From Rhodopirellula baltica (GTDB taxonomy: Bacteria; Planctomycetota; Planctomycetia; Pirellulales; Pirellulaceae), in assembly GCA_002901265.1 (NCBI GenBank), contig PPHI01000083.1:62001-126000 (forward strand): a DNA stretch of 64,000 bases, given 5' to 3'. This document shows positions 61,768-64,000 of this stretch, in pieces. The notes below the pieces were generated by a model. That model ran no database searches. It was not told the DNA's origin and was given only the letters and a program-made list of their open reading frames with translations. Each line of letters begins with the position of its first letter. Position 1 is the stretch's first letter. A program made the translations under genes and the position numbers.

Positions 61768-63695
61768 TTTACGATCCTTCTTGGGTTGCGGTCTTTGTAT
61801 TTTTTGGGTTTGTCGGTGCCACGGTCGGCCTGAGTTTCTTTCTGGGGCGGAAAGCCAAATCGTCGGAAGGTTACTTCGCCGCACACGGCCAGATTCCTTG
61901 GGCAGTCAACGGGATCGCGTTTGCCGGCGACTACTTGTCCGCCGCGTCATTCCTTGGCATTTGTGGAATGATCGCGTCGTACGGCTATGACGGATTTCTT
62001 TATTCGATCGGGTTTCTTGCCGGTTGGATCGTCGCGCTGTTCGTGATCGCCGAACCGATGAAACGATTGGGGCGATTTACGTTTGCTGACGCGTTGGATT
62101 CGAAGTTTGATTCACGCGGGATCAAAGCGGCCGCCGGGATCAGCACGCTGGTTGTCAGTGTGTTTTATTTGATCCCGCAGATGGTCGGTGCCGGTTCGTT
62201 GATCCAGCCGCTACTGGGATTCCCACACTGGGTCGGCGTTGTCCTGGTGGGTGTCGTGGTGATCACAATCGTTGTGACTGCCGGGATGGTTTCGACAACG
62301 TGGGTACAGTTCCTGAAAGGCTCGCTGTTGGTGATCTTTAGCGCGATCCTGGTGTTCTTGTTGCTCGGGCGCGGATTCAAGGCACAACCCGAAGCGTTCG
62401 AAGAGATCGGCCCGATGGCCGAAGCCGACGTGTCGGCAGAAATCATCGACGGTCGCCAAGTCCTTCCGGCCGAGGATGGTTGGGAAGAGCATCCCGATTT
62501 GATTCGATTGGCGGACGCGAATGGACACGGGTTTGATTTGTTCCAAGTTCAGCCCGCGAGGCTCGAAGGTCTGGTCGTGCTGCGGAAGGCTCAGGCGATT
62601 CGCAAAACCGACGATGCGATCCTGATTGACGGTGCACCCAAAGGACGCGACGAAGGTCAAAAACAGATTCAACCCGTCGGTACGATTCAAGTTTTACCGG
62701 AGGGCAAAGAAGAAACGGGCGGACTAGGTCTGGTCAGTTTCTTTACGACGCTGAACGACAGTCGTGTGGTGTTGTGGCGTAACAAAACGGTCACGCATGC
62801 AGACGGCACCAAGACCACGGTTCATTTCCAAAAGCTGACAGACGGCAAAGAGGTTTTGCGGCCAGGGGAGCACCCCAAGTTCGCCGGGATTCGCGGCGAT
62901 TCGATCATCGGCAAGTTGAATTTTCTGTCGCTGATGTTGGCGTTGTTCTGTGGCACGGCATCGTTGCCGCACATCTTGATTCGGTACTACACAGTAAAGG
63001 ACGGCGCGGCGGCGCGTAAAAGCACGATCGTCGGAATCGCCAGTATCGGCTTTTTCTATGTGCTGACGCTGTACATTGGCTTGGGCGCGATGACGAGCGG
63101 TTCGATGGATTTAACCGACAGCAACATGGCCGCACCGCTTCTTGCACGCAGCATCAGCACGTGGCTGTTCGCGATCATTTCTGCGATCGCCTTCACGACA
63201 GTTTTGGGAACGGTCAGCGGGTTGATTCTGGCAAGCAGTGGCGCGGTGGCGCACGACCTGTTGGTTGGCGTGATGGGCATCAACTTGTCAGAGGATAAAA
63301 AGGTCCGGATCGCCAAGCTGTCTGCGGTGGTGGTCGGTGCGATCGCGATCGTGCTCGGGATCTTGTTCAAAGAAATGAACGTTGGGTACTTGGTCGGCTG
63401 GGCGTTCAGTGTTGCGGCCAGTGCGAACTTGCCGGCGCTTGTGATGCTGTTGTTCTGGAAAGGCACCAGCAAGCAAGGCATCGTGGCAAGCGTGATGGTC
63501 GGCATGATCAGCTCGCTTGGTTGGATCTTGCTGTCCAGCGATACTTACAAATCCGTTTATGGATGGGACCCCGAAACCGCGATCGCCCCGTTCAGCCAAC
63601 CGGGGATCATTACGATCCCGCTCGCGTTTGTCACTTTGGTGGTGGTTTCGTTGTTGACGAAGCCTGCGGGTTCCCCAGAACTGTCTACTGATTGA
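61764..63695 (+). CDS. actP: Solute:sodium symporter, ActP-like (acetate/monocarboxylate), with internal insertion
   Basis: 643 residues, GTG start at 61764, against about 550 for ActP. The SSS core is clear: GFVGATVGLSFFLGRKAKSSEGYFAAHGQIPWAVNGIAFAGDYLSAASFLGICGMIASYGYDG and, after the insert, LSLMLALFCGTASLPHILIRYYTVKDGAAARKS (landmarks at 10-75 and 390-425). Between about residues 205 and 385 is a soluble insert with no membrane character (QPEAFEEIGPMAEADVSAEI ... TVHFQKLTDGKEVLRPGEHP), which would form a domain on one side of the membrane. Probably Na+- or H+-coupled uptake of acetate or a similar carboxylate. Its partner is the DUF485 gene. Confidence 0.88.
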   Translation: MIYDPSWVAVFVFFGFVGATVGLSFFLGRKAKSSEGYFAAHGQIPWAVNGIAFAGDYLSAASFLGICGMIASYGYDGFLYSIGFLAGWIVALFVIAEPMKRLGRFTFADALDSKFDSRGIKAAAGISTLVVSVFYLIPQMVGAGSLIQPLLGFPHWVGVVLVGVVVITIVVTAGMVSTTWVQFLKGSLLVIFSAILVFLLLGRGFKAQPEAFEEIGPMAEADVSAEIIDGRQVLPAEDGWEEHPDLIRLADANGHGFDLFQVQPARLEGLVVLRKAQAIRKTDDAILIDGAPKGRDEGQKQIQPVGTIQVLPEGKEETGGLGLVSFFTTLNDSRVVLWRNKTVTHADGTKTTVHFQKLTDGKEVLRPGEHPKFAGIRGDSIIGKLNFLSLMLALFCGTASLPHILIRYYTVKDGAAARKSTIVGIASIGFFYVLTLYIGLGAMTSGSMDLTDSNMAAPLLARSISTWLFAIISAIAFTTVLGTVSGLILASSGAVAHDLLVGVMGINLSEDKKVRIAKLSAVVVGAIAIVLGILFKEMNVGYLVGWAFSVAASANLPALVMLLFWKGTSKQGIVASVMVGMISSLGWILLSSDTYKSVYGWDPETAIAPFSQPGIITIPLAFVTLVVVSLLTKPAGSPELSTD

Positions 63696-63707
63696 TTGGT
63701 GTTTGCG

Positions 63708-64000
63708 ATGCTGTGTCCAATGGGTTCGTTTCGGTTGTCGTTGGCGCTGGTTTGTCTTGTGTTTGTCGGCTGTCATCGCGACGAGCCGACCATGGCACAG
63801 ACCGCATCCGACCGACCGGACGCATCGGCAGCAGCCAGTGCGCCCCCAGGAAGTGTGGCGACAGGCAACACGCCCGCAGAGACAGCCTCTGAAAACATCC
63901 CCATGGTGGGGACGCAGGTCGCTTGGCCAAGGTTGCTGGGCAGTCACTTCGACGGTGTAGCTCCGGCATCGGCGGCGAACCCGGATTGGACGCAATCGCC
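63708..64000 (+). CDS. Lipoprotein, probable PQQ-type beta-propeller protein, 5' part (cut by window edge)
   Basis: The ATG at 63708 opens a frame that runs to the window edge (97 codons). The N-terminus MLCPMGSFRLSLALVCLVFVGC is a signal with lipobox Cys. A disordered Ala/Pro/Thr linker follows, then VAWPRLLGSHFDGVAPAS...NPDWTQ, which matches the WPxxLGPxxDGxSxxxG...W start typical of planctomycete PQQ/pyrrolo-quinoline quinone beta-propeller proteins. The rest is beyond the window, so the number of propeller blades and any function stay open. It starts 13 nt after the symporter stop. Confidence 0.7.
   Translation, partial: MLCPMGSFRLSLALVCLVFVGCHRDEPTMAQTASDRPDASAAASAPPGSVATGNTPAETASENIPMVGTQVAWPRLLGSHFDGVAPASAANPDWTQS

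Noticed and set aside
1-64000. CRISPR array, prophage or insertion sequence
   Set aside because: No regularly spaced direct repeats, cas genes, phage structural genes or transposase were seen. The only repeats are the short elements listed.

Overview
This window is a chromosomal segment of a planctomycete, most likely a Rhodopirellula-like member of the Pirellulaceae. The markers are a cytochrome-domain DUF1549/DUF1553 protein paired with a Tat-exported DUF1501 protein, a secreted sulfatase, two Ser/Thr kinases (one fused to an Hsp70-like module), the futalosine menaquinone genes, an archaeal-type phosphoglycerate mutase-like protein, a DHPS-related protein and a ribosomal protein L9 with an N-terminal extension. 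No phage, plasmid, CRISPR or rRNA was seen. Most of the window is dense, ordinary chromosomal coding sequence, and all genes appear intact except mqnC.

Layout. 1-138 is the 5' end of an aldo/keto reductase. 437-5559 holds an HD-GYP response regulator and a minus-strand GT4 / HAD phosphatase / GT4 operon. 5612-5720 is a small inverted-repeat element. 5725-9601 (minus) carries scpA, mqnC with a 1-nt frameshift, mqnA and an RluA-type pseudouridine synthase. A likely small RNA lies at about 9687-9778. 9972-14104 (plus) carries a DHPS-related protein, a kinase, an IMPase and a flavin reductase-like protein. 14101-17204 (minus) carries a DUF952 protein, a sulfatase and a site-2-protease-like M50/CBS protein. 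17553-21775 carries NDH-2, a small WYL-like protein, a Tat-exported sugar isomerase-like protein and hemC. 21992-25767 carries the kinase-Hsp70 fusion and a VanZ-like protein. 26959-34167 is rich in envelope genes: two GT4 enzymes, an acyltransferase, kdsA, a transglutaminase-like lipoprotein and a methyltransferase. 34368-41359 is core metabolism: ispG, surE, a four-ACT aspartokinase, an ApgM/homoserine-kinase-like protein, an aminotransferase and a DUF4416 protein. 41388-45409 carries two transporters, a heptaheme cytochrome c and a VOC protein. 45656-49420 is the PSD1/DUF1501 pair. 49512-54022 (minus) is a DUF1611 / dipeptide-epimerase / beta-lactamase-VanX operon. 54343-56174 carries a lipoprotein, an ExbD-like protein and a nitroreductase-like protein. 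56183-56545 is a 184-bp tandem duplication. 56793-59947 (minus) is rplY-pth-rpsF-ssb-rplI followed by tRNA-Leu(UAG) and its terminator. 60488-63695 carries an MBL hydrolase and a DUF485/ActP-like symporter pair. The right edge cuts a lipoprotein that looks like the start of a PQQ-propeller protein.

Themes. (i) Quinone and haem metabolism: mqnC, mqnA, ndh, hemC and a multihaem cytochrome. (ii) Envelope and cell-wall turnover: kdsA, acyltransferase, glycosyltransferases, VanZ-like, and the VanX fusion with an enolase-superfamily epimerase and a DUF1611 protein, which together suggest salvage of D-amino acids or D-dipeptides. (iii) Aspartate-family amino acids: aspartokinase next to an ApgM-like candidate homoserine kinase and an aminotransferase. 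The most unusual items are the kinase-Hsp70 fusion, the beta-lactamase/VanX fusion operon with a triple 16-mer upstream, the candidate small RNA, and an identical 13-nt tail behind three minus-strand hairpins.
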